A stretch of 64,000 nucleotides of DNA from Bacillus pumilus (GTDB taxonomy: Bacteria; Bacillota; Bacilli; Bacillales; Bacillaceae), in the NCBI GenBank assembly GCA_001938995.1, contig MKZN01000012.1, positions 52,068 through 116,067 on the forward strand, in the 5' to 3' direction. The notes under the pieces are model-generated. The model had not been told where the DNA came from. It made no database searches and saw nothing but the letters and a program-made list of their open reading frames with translations. The position numbers and the translations under genes are program-made. This document shows, piece after piece, positions 1 to 7,789 of the stretch (position 1 is the first letter of the stretch; each line of letters begins with the position of its first letter).

Positions 1-298
1 GAAAAATGGTCGCACGGTAGCCAACGGCCAGCGGCGTACCAGAGATACTTGATTCATTCAGCATTTTAATCAAATGGGTGTTTTCAATAGGTACGTTGGT
101 GGTTTTAAATAATTCGGCAGTCAGCTCGCTCGGCTGGAGAAGCGGCTGATCTTGTGACGCGTTCGGATACGTATTCTCCTTTGAGATATTGGCGACAGAA
201 GATGGCACCTTAAACGGTTTTGCCGCCTCTGCTGGTAAGCTGTATAGAAAACTAAAGGATAAGAGAACAACCATCATGATGCGAGGCATCTTTTTCAT
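1..298 (-). CDS. yfkD: YfkD-like secreted protein (5' part only)
   Basis: The leftward reading frame starts at an ATG at 298 and stays open to the window edge, so only about the first 99 residues are seen. The N-terminus has a lysine, a hydrophobic run and an AEAA-like cleavage region, a typical secretory signal peptide. After it comes a hydrophilic region rich in Asn, Ser and Thr. Position directly downstream of the chaA (yfkE) homologue on the same strand matches B. subtilis gene order, and this is the main reason for the yfkD call. The function of YfkD is not known to me; an exported or envelope-associated role is inferred from the signal peptide. Confidence 0.75.
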   Translation of the reverse strand, partial: MKKMPRIMMVVLLSFSFLYSLPAEAAKPFKVPSSVANISKENTYPNASQDQPLLQPSELTAELFKTTNVPIENTHLIKMLNESSISGTPLAVGYRATIF

Positions 299-365
299 AT
301 CATCACTCTTTCTCATTCATTTTTCCATAGTATTTTCCGCAATGACGTCCCTTATCCTCAAAAGA

Positions 366-1430
366 TTATAAAAGGAAGAATCCAATCGCCATAATGAAGT
401 AGGCAGCAAGTAATGTCGCACCTTCAAACCAGTTCGTATCACCATCATTCGATAAAATGATCGTCAGCAATACTGAGGAAGCCATGGCAATCAGTTCTGG
501 CAATGAGAAGACGAGCGGCATCTGTGTGTCGAAAAAAAGTGAGCTGATCACAAGAATCGGGGCTACCATCATGGCCACTTGAAGGGTGGAGCCAAAGGCG
601 ATCTCAACGGCTACATCCATCTTGTTTTTATACGCCATGATGACAGCAGAGGCATGTTCTGCCGCATTTCCTACAATGGCGACAATGATGACCCCAATAA
701 ATAGCTCACTCCAGCCAAACTGTTTTCCCACCGTGTCAAATGTATGAACGAGCCGCTCGGAAATATACGCAACCGCAATGGTCGCAAGCAGCAAAATGAA
801 GGTTGCAAACATACCGGACCATTCTGGTGTTTCTTCATCCTCTAATTTCTCGCTCATATTCTCCTGATTCACAACATAGACTCCACGATGACTGACTAAT
901 TTAAAATAAAGCGCTGCGACATAGAGCAAAATCATCACAATGCTAATCCCAACACTTAATACAAATTGTCTATCCTCTGCCATCCCTATCGAAAAAACCT
1001 CTGGAATGACAAACGCCACAATGATGGCAAACATGAGCAAACCAGAATTATGCCTAGCATCATGGACATTAAATTCCTGTCGCTTGAATTTTAACCCGCC
1101 AATGAAAAAAGACAGACCGGCTACTAATAGTAAATTCCCGATGACCGACCCGGTTAACGAAGCAAGGACGATGGCAGTAAGTCCTTGTTTTAATGCAAAG
1201 AACGAAATGATGAATTCCACAGCATTTCCAAATGTGGCGTTTAAAAGCCCACCGATTCTTGGGCCCGCAATAATGGAGAGGCTTTCTGTCGCTCTTCCCA
1301 TAAAACTAGCTAGACCAATAATGGCGATACAGTAAATCACAAACATGACAACCTGCGGGAAGTGGAGTATGCTTCCGATCACAGAAAGAGGGACACCTAT
1401 CGCGACAATCACAAGAAACAAACGGTTCAT
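366..1430 (-). CDS. chaA: Ca2+/H+ antiporter of the CaCA family (ChaA/YfkE)
   Basis: This 354-residue integral membrane protein has about ten to eleven hydrophobic segments. It carries the two inverted alpha-repeat signatures of the Ca2+/cation exchanger superfamily: GNAVEF near residue 69 in the first half and GNAAEH in the second half, whose glutamates coordinate the cation. Length is close to B. subtilis YfkE (about 351), a low-affinity Ca2+/H+ exchanger of the plasma membrane. An acidic cytoplasmic loop around residues 190-205 separates the halves. The ATG has an AAAGGAG ribosome site 9 bases upstream. It probably shares a transcript with yfkD, whose start lies 67 bases downstream of its stop. 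Confidence 0.9.
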   Translation of the reverse strand: MNRLFLVIVAIGVPLSVIGSILHFPQVVMFVIYCIAIIGLASFMGRATESLSIIAGPRIGGLLNATFGNAVEFIISFFALKQGLTAIVLASLTGSVIGNLLLVAGLSFFIGGLKFKRQEFNVHDARHNSGLLMFAIIVAFVIPEVFSIGMAEDRQFVLSVGISIVMILLYVAALYFKLVSHRGVYVVNQENMSEKLEDEETPEWSGMFATFILLLATIAVAYISERLVHTFDTVGKQFGWSELFIGVIIVAIVGNAAEHASAVIMAYKNKMDVAVEIAFGSTLQVAMMVAPILVISSLFFDTQMPLVFSLPELIAMASSVLLTIILSNDGDTNWFEGATLLAAYFIMAIGFFLL

Positions 1431-1495
1431 ACAGCCATTCTCCTTTATATCCTATCTGACTGTTATTCTGTCGTGAGTGTCGCGATCATATACAT

Positions 1496-1873
1496 TTAGA
1501 TTCGTTCATGTGAAAAGATCATCTTGATGCTCCCTATGACGGATTGCATCATGGAACAATTTCTCATCGCAAGTTTGATGACTTTTTCTAACTGTTCATC
1601 TGAAACTTCAATTCCTTTGAAGGTGAAGTCGAAATGAATACACGTGATTTTGTTCAATGCTCCTTCTCTTGTCACGCGAGGTAAGATCGCCAATTCTTGA
1701 TAGGTGATTTGTTTTTTTCGACATACTTGAATGAGCACCTCTCCTAAACAACCTGTAATGGCTGATACGAACAATTCATATGGTTTATACCCCGCTTGTT
1801 CTTCTCTTGAGATATGTAGTGGTCCATAACCTGCATTCGCCTCCCACCGGTCATGATCGTATGTTAGCTTCAT
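1496..1873 (-). CDS. OsmC/Ohr-family protein
   Basis: A 125-residue protein with the OsmC/Ohr fold pattern. It has an N-terminal beta region, a helix with a conserved cysteine (ITGCLGEVL, Cys42) and a second cysteine in NCSMMQSV (about Cys106). In characterised Ohr/OsmC enzymes this cysteine pair reduces organic hydroperoxides. The E-L-F-V-S-A-I-T-G-C context matches the usual E-x-L-x-x-A-x-x-x-C signature. It is divergent from yfkF and lies upstream of chaA on the same strand. It is shorter than OhrA (about 136), so it may be a redox/thiol protein of unknown substrate rather than a true Ohr. Confidence 0.7.
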   Translation of the reverse strand: MKLTYDHDRWEANAGYGPLHISREEQAGYKPYELFVSAITGCLGEVLIQVCRKKQITYQELAILPRVTREGALNKITCIHFDFTFKGIEVSDEQLEKVIKLAMRNCSMMQSVIGSIKMIFSHERI

Positions 1874-1948
1874 TCCTTTTCCACCTTTCTATTGAAACCC
1901 GTTTTGTTCCATTGTACGATGAAAGCATGAACTTGTAAGGAGATTCTT

Positions 1949-3112
1949 ATGTCGAGAATTCATTTTTTGATGTTAATTTTACTTGTATCCGTCTCTGGCT
2001 TCTCACAAGGGGCACTACTCCCTGTTATTTCGATTATTTTCGAACAAGCGGGCACTTCCCCTACGTTGAATGGTTTACATGCCACCGGCTTATATCTCGG
2101 CGTGCTGCTTGCGTCACCTTTTATGGAAGCACCACTTCGTCGTTTTGGATTTAAGCCTTTAATTGTCATCGGAGGAGCGGCGGTCTTTTGCAGTTTGTTT
2201 AGCTTTGTCTTTTTTGAGTCTTTTGTCGTTTGGTTTTTCCTACGGCTCTTGATTGGCATTGGGGATCATATGCTGCATTTTTCGACCCAGACGTGGGTGA
2301 CTTATGCGTCATCTCCTCAAAACCGCGGACGGAATATTTCACTTTATGGTTTGTCCTTTGGACTCGGTTTTGCAGCTGGTCCATTTTTAACACCATTGAT
2401 TGAAATCAATCCATCATTGCCTTTTATTGTGTCAGGTGCTGTTAGTTTATGTATTTGGCTGCTTGTCTTTGCTTTGAAAAATACATATCCAGATACAGAT
2501 GAAGTACAGACAACAGAGCATACAAATAGTTTAAAACGCTTTAAGAAAGCCTTTCAGTTTGGCTGGGTGGCGTTTATGATGCCCTTTTGCTATGGCTTTT
2601 TAGAAACGACACTCAATAGTAACTTCCCTGTGTATGCACTGAGAAGCGGAGTGAGTGTAGATGCTGTTGCATTTATTTTACCTGCGTTTGCGATTGGAAG
2701 TATTGTGTTTCAGCTTCCCCTCGGGATGCTCAGCGACCGGTATGGCAGGCGTCGCCTCATCTTATGTGTTACACTCGCCGGGGCATTCTTTTTTCTTTTG
2801 GCAGGTATCTTCATCCACTCTGTTTTAGCTGTTGCGGTCTGTTTTTTTATAGCTGGAATGGCTGTTGGCTCTACGTTTTCACTTGGCATCAGTTACATGA
2901 CAGACCTCTTGCCAAAACAGCTTCTTCCTGCCGGGAACTTAATGTGCGGAATGGCATTTAGTGCAGGCAGTATTCTTGGACCGGTTCTAGGTGGATTCTT
3001 TGTTCAAACGTTTGAGGGTGTAAACTTACTCTACCTCGTCAGTATGGTCGTCTTCTTCGTGTTTTGTTGTGTTCGTTTCGGGAGAACGTCGGCTGTGCTA
3101 GAAAGTCAATAA
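1949..3112 (+). CDS. yfkF: MFS transporter YfkF
   Basis: A 387-residue major facilitator with about twelve hydrophobic segments. The motif D-R-Y-G-R-R after the seventh segment (about residues 263-268) is the classical MFS loop signature. The first-half loop around residue 65 has only a degenerate version (APLRRFGFKP). Length and position between yfkE and yfkH match B. subtilis YfkF, whose substrate is unknown; drug or small-molecule efflux is the usual guess. The ATG follows AAGGAG at good spacing. The gene ends before a strong bidirectional hairpin at 3218-3249. Confidence 0.8.
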   Translation: MSRIHFLMLILLVSVSGFSQGALLPVISIIFEQAGTSPTLNGLHATGLYLGVLLASPFMEAPLRRFGFKPLIVIGGAAVFCSLFSFVFFESFVVWFFLRLLIGIGDHMLHFSTQTWVTYASSPQNRGRNISLYGLSFGLGFAAGPFLTPLIEINPSLPFIVSGAVSLCIWLLVFALKNTYPDTDEVQTTEHTNSLKRFKKAFQFGWVAFMMPFCYGFLETTLNSNFPVYALRSGVSVDAVAFILPAFAIGSIVFQLPLGMLSDRYGRRRLILCVTLAGAFFFLLAGIFIHSVLAVAVCFFIAGMAVGSTFSLGISYMTDLLPKQLLPAGNLMCGMAFSAGSILGPVLGGFFVQTFEGVNLLYLVSMVVFFVFCCVRFGRTSAVLESQ

Positions 3113-3217
3113 TTAGAGAAAGATTCATGTTGCCTATGCTGATGCGCCTGATGCGCCTCTCTTGAGCTTCCGTGGGTTCATCTAACAGATGATTTATCCT
3201 CCAGTGTTAACCATTAA

Positions 3218-3249
3218 AAAACCTCCCCTGTATGTGCAGGGGAGGTTTT
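3218..3249. terminator. Bidirectional terminator between yfkF and a 35-residue ORF
   Basis: A perfect 13-bp stem (3218-3230 with 3237-3249) with a six-base loop, an A-run on the left arm and a T-run on the right. It can end yfkF transcription rightwards and that of the small leftward gene at 3256-3363. Confidence 0.85.
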
Positions 3250-3255
3250 GTTCAT

Positions 3256-3363
3256 CTAGTGATAGCCATTCTGACCGTTAGCACTTCCGCTAGTTTTTTG
3301 CTTTGGCTGATGGCCTTTGTTTTGTTTTGTGTTGCTTCCGCCTTTTTTTGATTGTTTAGACAT
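3256..3363 (-). CDS. Small hydrophilic 35-residue protein, spore-protein-like composition
   Basis: ATG at 3363, preceded by a GGATGGGGGA ribosome site, opens a 35-codon frame made almost entirely of Lys, Gln, Asn, Ser and Gly (begins MSKQSKKGGSNTKQNKGHQP). Its stop at 3256 sits directly before a strong terminator. The good start signal, flanking terminator and biased composition argue that it is real. The composition resembles minor small acid-soluble spore proteins (SspN/SspP type), but I see no defining family motif, so the spore role is inference. It lies upstream of yfkH on the same strand. Confidence 0.6.
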   Translation of the reverse strand: MSKQSKKGGSNTKQNKGHQPKQKTSGSANGQNGYH

Positions 3364-3428
3364 GTGATTGATTCCCCCATCCATTTATTTGAACAAGTTT
3401 TGTTCTCCTTTAGGATGCCCTGTTTTCG

Positions 3429-4247
3429 TCATAGTTTGCCTGGTACGATTTTACGTTTATGTAAAAGCGCATTGAGCTCACCGCCGAGAATAATCATGAT
3501 GCCGGTGAGATAAAACCAGATCATTAAAATAATGATCCCCCCGATGCTTCCGTACATGGCACTATAGTTAGCAAATTCGCCAACGTAAAATGAGAACAGC
3601 ATACTCACAAGAATCCATCCAACAGAAGCGAAAATGGCACCAGGTAGCACAAATTTCAACTTAAGTCGTACGTTTGGTGCAAAGTAGTATAGTGATGTAA
3701 ACACAAACAGTAAAATCAGCGGACTGATGATCCATCTGAGTGCTGCCCAAATCGTCAGAAAGGCATCTGATTGACCAACTAATTTGGCGACAAATAAGCC
3801 TAGCTCTTTTCCAAAGACAGGTAGCATCAAGGCGAAAATAATGGTCAGGACCATGGCTATGGTTAAAATCATGGATGTTAAACGTACGAGAATGAAGGAA
3901 CGATTTTCCTCTACTTCATAAGCATGGTTAAATGCTCTTACGACTGCATTAATACCGTTGGACGCAGACCAAAGAGCGGCAATAATCCCAAATGACAATA
4001 ATCCGCCATTGCGATTATTTAGTGTCTCCTCCGCAATGGATTCAATCATTGAAAGAGCCCCCTCCGGCGCATAGCCAGATATGACATTGAGCACATCTTT
4101 AGAAGTGAGTGGCAAATAACCAACCAGTGTCAAAACGAAGATGAGAAACGGAAATAATGAAAGCAAAAAGAAATAAGCAAGCTCGGCAGATTTTGCCGAT
4201 CCTTCATGAAGTAAAAAGCGACTAATCAACGCTTTCAAAAAACTCAT
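3429..4247 (-). CDS. yfkH: YihY/BrkB-family membrane protein YfkH
   Basis: A 272-residue protein with about six membrane segments, of the YihY/BrkB (virulence factor BrkB) superfamily. Family hallmarks seen are SAELAYFFLLSLFPF near residue 20, the LWSASNG segment near residue 90, and the last helix ending LGGELNALL. The family was once thought to be RNase BN, which has been disproved; its transport role is uncertain. Length matches B. subtilis YfkH (about 275). It is last in a leftward set yfkJ-yfkI-yfkH with gaps of about 20-30 bases, most likely one operon. Confidence 0.85.
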   Translation of the reverse strand: MSFLKALISRFLLHEGSAKSAELAYFFLLSLFPFLIFVLTLVGYLPLTSKDVLNVISGYAPEGALSMIESIAEETLNNRNGGLLSFGIIAALWSASNGINAVVRAFNHAYEVEENRSFILVRLTSMILTIAMVLTIIFALMLPVFGKELGLFVAKLVGQSDAFLTIWAALRWIISPLILLFVFTSLYYFAPNVRLKLKFVLPGAIFASVGWILVSMLFSFYVGEFANYSAMYGSIGGIIILMIWFYLTGIMIILGGELNALLHKRKIVPGKL

Positions 4248-4274
4248 ACGCCTCAGCTCCAGTGATCAATCTGT

Positions 4275-4598
4275 CTATTTAGATCGAAAGTGATCCTTTG
4301 TTTCTTCAATAATTTCTAACACTTTTGGTGTTGTTTCCTTTAACTGATTCATTTGTTCATTTAAAAATGACAAATCATCTGAGACTGTTCGCAACAGCTG
4401 CTTCGTTTCTTCCATTTTTTCTTTCATGCAAGCAGACACCTTGCCTGGCTCATGGCAGTATTCCTCCAACTTATGCTGACAGTCATCCCATCTGTCCTTG
4501 AATGCCATTCTTGTCGGTCGATGAAATAATGTCAGTAGTAAGCCGCAAGCTGCTCCAATCATAGCTCCTCGAAGCGCAATTTGATTTTTCTCTTCCAT
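4275..4598 (-). CDS. yfkI: YfkI, membrane-anchored coiled-coil protein (YtxH-like)
   Basis: 107 residues: a short cytoplasmic head, one glycine-rich hydrophobic helix (about residues 9-25, ALRGAMIGAACGLLLTLF), then a charged, mostly helical tail with heptad character, typical of YtxH-like envelope or stress proteins. It sits between yfkJ and yfkH with small gaps, as in B. subtilis, and its length is close to YfkI there. No catalytic motif is visible. A stress role is inferred from the operon only. Confidence 0.75.
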   Translation of the reverse strand: MEEKNQIALRGAMIGAACGLLLTLFHRPTRMAFKDRWDDCQHKLEEYCHEPGKVSACMKEKMEETKQLLRTVSDDLSFLNEQMNQLKETTPKVLEIIEETKDHFRSK

Positions 4599-4618
4599 CT
4601 CATTTGATCTCCTTTCAG

Positions 4619-5089
4619 TTAAAGGTTTTGCTCTTTCTTTACATACGTCAAAAACCGGTCAATTCCTGTTTCAATTAAATCATGGACTTCCTCGAAGTTC
4701 CCCGTGTAATAAGGATCTGGCACATCATCTCGATCGTCGTCTTCTACAAAGTCGAGAAGACGGCCAATAAAGTGATGTTTCCCATAACCGGCTATACTGC
4801 GAAGTGCCCCTACATTTTCAGCGTCCATCGCAATGATATAATCGTATGTTATGATATCTTCATCCATGATTTGTCTTGCAGTCAGCCCCTCATAGCTGAT
4901 CCCCTTTTCATCAAGTAACTTCATTGTTCCTTCATGCGGTGGACTCCCTTGATGCCAACCGCCAATACCTGCTGAATCAATCACGAAATGCTCAGAGAGC
5001 CCTTCATCTTCTACTCTTTTTCTAAACATTGCCTCTGCCATCGGGGACCTGCAAATATTGCCAAGACACACAAATAATACTTGAATCAT
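4619..5089 (-). CDS. yfkJ: Low-molecular-weight protein tyrosine phosphatase YfkJ
   Basis: 156 residues when started at the ATG at 5089, which has AGGAGG at ideal distance; the in-frame ATG further upstream lacks one and would add residues before the catalytic loop. The P-loop C-L-G-N-I-C-R-S (Cys8 to Arg14) is the C-x5-R phosphatase signature, and the general-acid loop D-P-Y-Y is near residue 120. The family hydrolyses phosphotyrosine via a cysteinyl-phosphate; B. subtilis YfkJ is an active enzyme linked to ethanol and stress resistance. First gene of the yfkJ-I-H set. Confidence 0.92.
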   Translation of the reverse strand: MIQVLFVCLGNICRSPMAEAMFRKRVEDEGLSEHFVIDSAGIGGWHQGSPPHEGTMKLLDEKGISYEGLTARQIMDEDIITYDYIIAMDAENVGALRSIAGYGKHHFIGRLLDFVEDDDRDDVPDPYYTGNFEEVHDLIETGIDRFLTYVKKEQNL

Positions 5090-5262
5090 TCTTGATTCTC
5101 CTCCTATCTTTTCCCTTACAACCCTTTTCAAAAACCTTCTCTATCATATCAAGCCTTTTTTCTTTTTGAAAACGTTTCAATAAAAACGTCCATGAGCATT
5201 GACAAATGACACAAAAACAAGAGAAACTTTAGGAGAATCACACAAAAAAAGGGGGATATTAG

Positions 5263-6618
5263 ATGGGAATAATTGAACAGTTTGTCACGAGTATGAACAA
5301 TGTTTTATGGGGACCTCCCCTATTGATTTTAATTGTTGGTACTGGAATCTATCTCACCTTCCGCATTCTCTTCATACAAATTAGATTACTTCCTTACTCA
5401 TTAAAGCTCGCATTTTCTAAACAAGACAAAACATCTGAAGGCGATATCTCTCATTTTCAAGCATTAATGACCGCACTTGCTGCAACAGTCGGGACAGGTA
5501 ATATTGTAGGGGTTGCTTCGGCTGTCATTGCCGGTGGTCCCGGTGCTGTCTTTTGGATGTGGTTTGCTGCATTTTTCGGAATGGCCACTAAATTTGCCGA
5601 AGCGGTGCTTGCCGTCAAATACCGAGTCAAAAATGAAAAAGGCGAAATGTCAGGGGGACCTATGTATTATTTGGAGCATGGGTTGAAGCAAAAATGGCTA
5701 GGGGTGCTATTTGCTATCTTTGGTGCCTGTGCTGCCTTTGGGATCGGGAACCTTGTACAGTCTAATTCCATTTCTGGGGTCATGAATTCAACCTTTCAAA
5801 TTCCGACATGGGTTACAGGCATCATCATTACAGGCTTTACTGCACTTGTCATTTTAGGCGGAATTAAAACCATTGGTCGAGTGACATCTATTTTTGTCCC
5901 TGTCATGGCTTTATTCTACGTCATTTGTGGGCTGATCATTCTTGTGATGAATGCCGATCTTGTTCCGGGCGCAGTTGGGTTAATTTTCTCTGATGCTTTT
6001 ACTGGTCAAGCCGTCGCTGGGGGTGCCATCGGAACTGTGATTCGCTGGGGTGTGGCACGGGGAGTCTTTTCTAATGAAGCAGGTCTTGGATCTGCTCCCA
6101 TCGCTGCAGCTGCGGCGAAAACTGATATGCCAGCCAGACAAGCCCTCGTGTCAATGACACAAGTATTTATTGATACCATCATTGTTTGTTCCATTACTGG
6201 TATTACCATTGTGATGGCAGATTTGTATGTAAGCGAGAAAAGTGATGCGCTCACTTCCTTATCATTTGCTCATTTCCTCGGTCCAATTGGTTCTACTATT
6301 GTCGCAATTGGTTTACTTTTATTCGCTTATTCAACCATTATTGGTTGGTCATATTATGGAGAGAAATGTTTTACATATCTCGCCAAAGATTCGTATGTGA
6401 TGTATTACCGCATCGTGTTTGTCATTGCTGTCTTTTTCGGAGCAGTGTTTAAAAATGACTTTGTTTGGGGTTTAGCGGATATGCTAAATGGACTGATGGC
6501 CATTCCCAACTTAATTGGGCTGATCGGTTTATCAGGCGTTGTGGTATTTGAAACAAAACGAATCCTTGATAAGATCAAACAGGAGAAAAAGGAGAAAAAC
6601 ATCACCGTCTCGTCTTAA
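5263..6618 (+). CDS. Amino acid/Na+ symporter, AGCS (alanine/glycine:cation) family
   Basis: A 451-residue transporter with about eleven membrane segments. It shows strong AGCS signatures: ALAATVGTGNIVGVA near residue 70, GGPGAVFWMW near residue 90, RWGVARGVFSNEAGLGSAP near residue 260. These are the Na+ and amino acid binding regions in characterised AGCS carriers that import alanine, glycine or glutamine with Na+. A GGGGGA ribosome site precedes the ATG. In B. subtilis the family includes AlsT, YrbD and YflA, but none that I recall lies between yfkJ and yfkK, so this is probably an insertion relative to that genome. The exact substrate cannot be read from sequence. Confidence 0.85.
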   Translation: MGIIEQFVTSMNNVLWGPPLLILIVGTGIYLTFRILFIQIRLLPYSLKLAFSKQDKTSEGDISHFQALMTALAATVGTGNIVGVASAVIAGGPGAVFWMWFAAFFGMATKFAEAVLAVKYRVKNEKGEMSGGPMYYLEHGLKQKWLGVLFAIFGACAAFGIGNLVQSNSISGVMNSTFQIPTWVTGIIITGFTALVILGGIKTIGRVTSIFVPVMALFYVICGLIILVMNADLVPGAVGLIFSDAFTGQAVAGGAIGTVIRWGVARGVFSNEAGLGSAPIAAAAAKTDMPARQALVSMTQVFIDTIIVCSITGITIVMADLYVSEKSDALTSLSFAHFLGPIGSTIVAIGLLLFAYSTIIGWSYYGEKCFTYLAKDSYVMYYRIVFVIAVFFGAVFKNDFVWGLADMLNGLMAIPNLIGLIGLSGVVVFETKRILDKIKQEKKEKNITVSS

Positions 6619-6693
6619 TAGACCTTTTATTCTTTCACATATCTGTTAAAATAGACATATTATTCGACACATGCAGGAAAGGACGTGCCGCCC

Positions 6694-6909
6694 TTGTCAG
6701 AGCCAAAAGCGGCTGAAGTCAATCAGCTAATTGAAGACATTTCGCAAAAGTTAAACATGCTGAATATTGGCGTCATCAAAGCCGAGGACTTCAGTCCAGA
6801 CAAGTACGAAGATATCGAATTTCTTCACCAAATGGTAATGAAGAAATCTTCATTCAGCCCAAGTGAAATGCAAGCCATCGCAAGTGAGCTTAAAAATTTA
6901 AGAAAATAA
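6694..6909 (+). CDS. yfkK: UPF0435 protein YfkK
   Basis: A small acidic cytoplasmic protein beginning [15 protein letters not shown], typical of the UPF0435 family (YfkK, 71 residues in B. subtilis). I chose the TTG at 6694, which gives 71 residues and lies 11 bases after AGGAAAGG (6675-6682). The in-frame GTG at 6685 would lie only two bases after that site and would add three residues. Function unknown. A hairpin terminator follows at 6919. Confidence 0.85.
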   Translation: MSEPKAAEVNQLIEDISQKLNMLNIGVIKAEDFSPDKYEDIEFLHQMVMKKSSFSPSEMQAIASELKNLRK

Positions 6910-6918
6910 CGTGAGACG

Positions 6919-6949
6919 AACTGCTCGATCATCATTGAGCAGTTTTTCT
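6919..6949 (+). terminator. Terminator of yfkK
   Basis: An eight-base stem (AACTGCTC with GAGCAGTT) followed by a T-run, ten bases after the yfkK stop. Confidence 0.8.
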
Positions 6950-6969
6950 TGTATCAATGGCGCATCAAA

Positions 6970-6998
6970 AAGCCAGCACCTCCTAAAAGTGCTGGCTT
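6970..6998 (-). terminator. Terminator of yfkM
   Basis: A ten-base perfect stem (AAGCCAGCAC with GTGCTGGCTT) with an A-run on its left, i.e. a T-tail for leftward transcription, 18 bases past the yfkM stop. Confidence 0.8.
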
Positions 6999-7016
6999 CT
7001 CTTATGGTAGGTTTGT

Positions 7017-7535
7017 TTATTTTGCAAGTAGCTTTAATGATTCACGATTAAAGGCAGGGATGTCATCTGGCGTACGGCTTGTCACAAGCTGATCTTGACA
7101 TACAACAACTTCTTCATCTTTGAACTGTGCGCCTGCATTTTCCATATCAACTCGAATGGATGTGTAACCGGTTGCCCCTCTTCCATCTAACGTCTTTGCT
7201 GTAATGAGCAATTGAGGGCCGTGACAGATCGCAAAGACTGGTTTTTTCTCATCCATAAATGCTTTTGTAAATTGGACATAGCGATCATCTGCACGCAAAA
7301 TGTCTGGTGAAAATCCGCCCGGAATGAGAAGTGCATCGAAGTCTTCTGGCTTCACGTGATCAATGGACGCATCCACACTCACTTTTGCCTCTCCTTGTTT
7401 TCCTGTGACTGTTTTTCCTTTCTCATTTTCAATGACTGTGATGTCATGACCTGCGTCTAAAAAGGCTTTCGCAGGCTCGGTGAATTCAACATCCTCAAAG
7501 TAATCTGTTAAGACAACTGCAATTTTCTTACCCAT
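7017..7535 (-). CDS. yfkM: DJ-1/PfpI-family general stress protein YfkM
   Basis: 172 residues from the ATG at 7535, which has AGGAGGG eight bases upstream; a longer in-frame start lacks a ribosome site. The DJ-1/PfpI fold is shown by GGFSPD near residue 73 and the nucleophile elbow A-I-C-H-G-P-Q with Cys104. The family includes glyoxal/protein deglycase-like and protease-like proteins; B. subtilis YfkM is general stress protein 18. A perfect sigma-B promoter lies upstream (7577-7601), so general stress induction is directly readable here. Confidence 0.92.
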   Translation of the reverse strand: MGKKIAVVLTDYFEDVEFTEPAKAFLDAGHDITVIENEKGKTVTGKQGEAKVSVDASIDHVKPEDFDALLIPGGFSPDILRADDRYVQFTKAFMDEKKPVFAICHGPQLLITAKTLDGRGATGYTSIRVDMENAGAQFKDEEVVVCQDQLVTSRTPDDIPAFNRESLKLLAK

Positions 7536-7576
7536 GTAGAAACCCTCCTGCATGATTATCGTTTACACTACACACT

Positions 7577-7601
7577 ATACCCCGATATGTTGAAATCAAA
7601 C
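7577..7601 (-). promoter_or_regulatory. Sigma-B promoter of yfkM
   Basis: On the minus strand GTTTGA (7601-7596), 13 bases, then GGGTAT (7582-7577). This fits the sigma-B consensus GTTTAA-N12-15-GGGTAT. It lies about 45 bases before the yfkM start codon. Confidence 0.85.
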
Positions 7602-7789
7602 GCTCTATTCCGATCTGAGAACCCCTTATGACAGAAATAAGCATTTAGACTCATTCTTATTCCCTCAACAAGGTAATTTGTATGATTTATGTTATCTTTA
7701 CAAGAATCTGCAAAAAATAACTACAAAAGTTAACGAAACATTCCTACAATAGGTATTGTGGTCAAAAATATTAGAAAGGCGGAGATCAG

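Noticed and set aside
5166..5181. cre site upstream of the AGCS symporter (TTGAAAACGTTTCAA)
   Set aside because: It is a nice inverted repeat but one base off the 14-base cre register, with the terminal CA misplaced, so I do not claim CcpA control.
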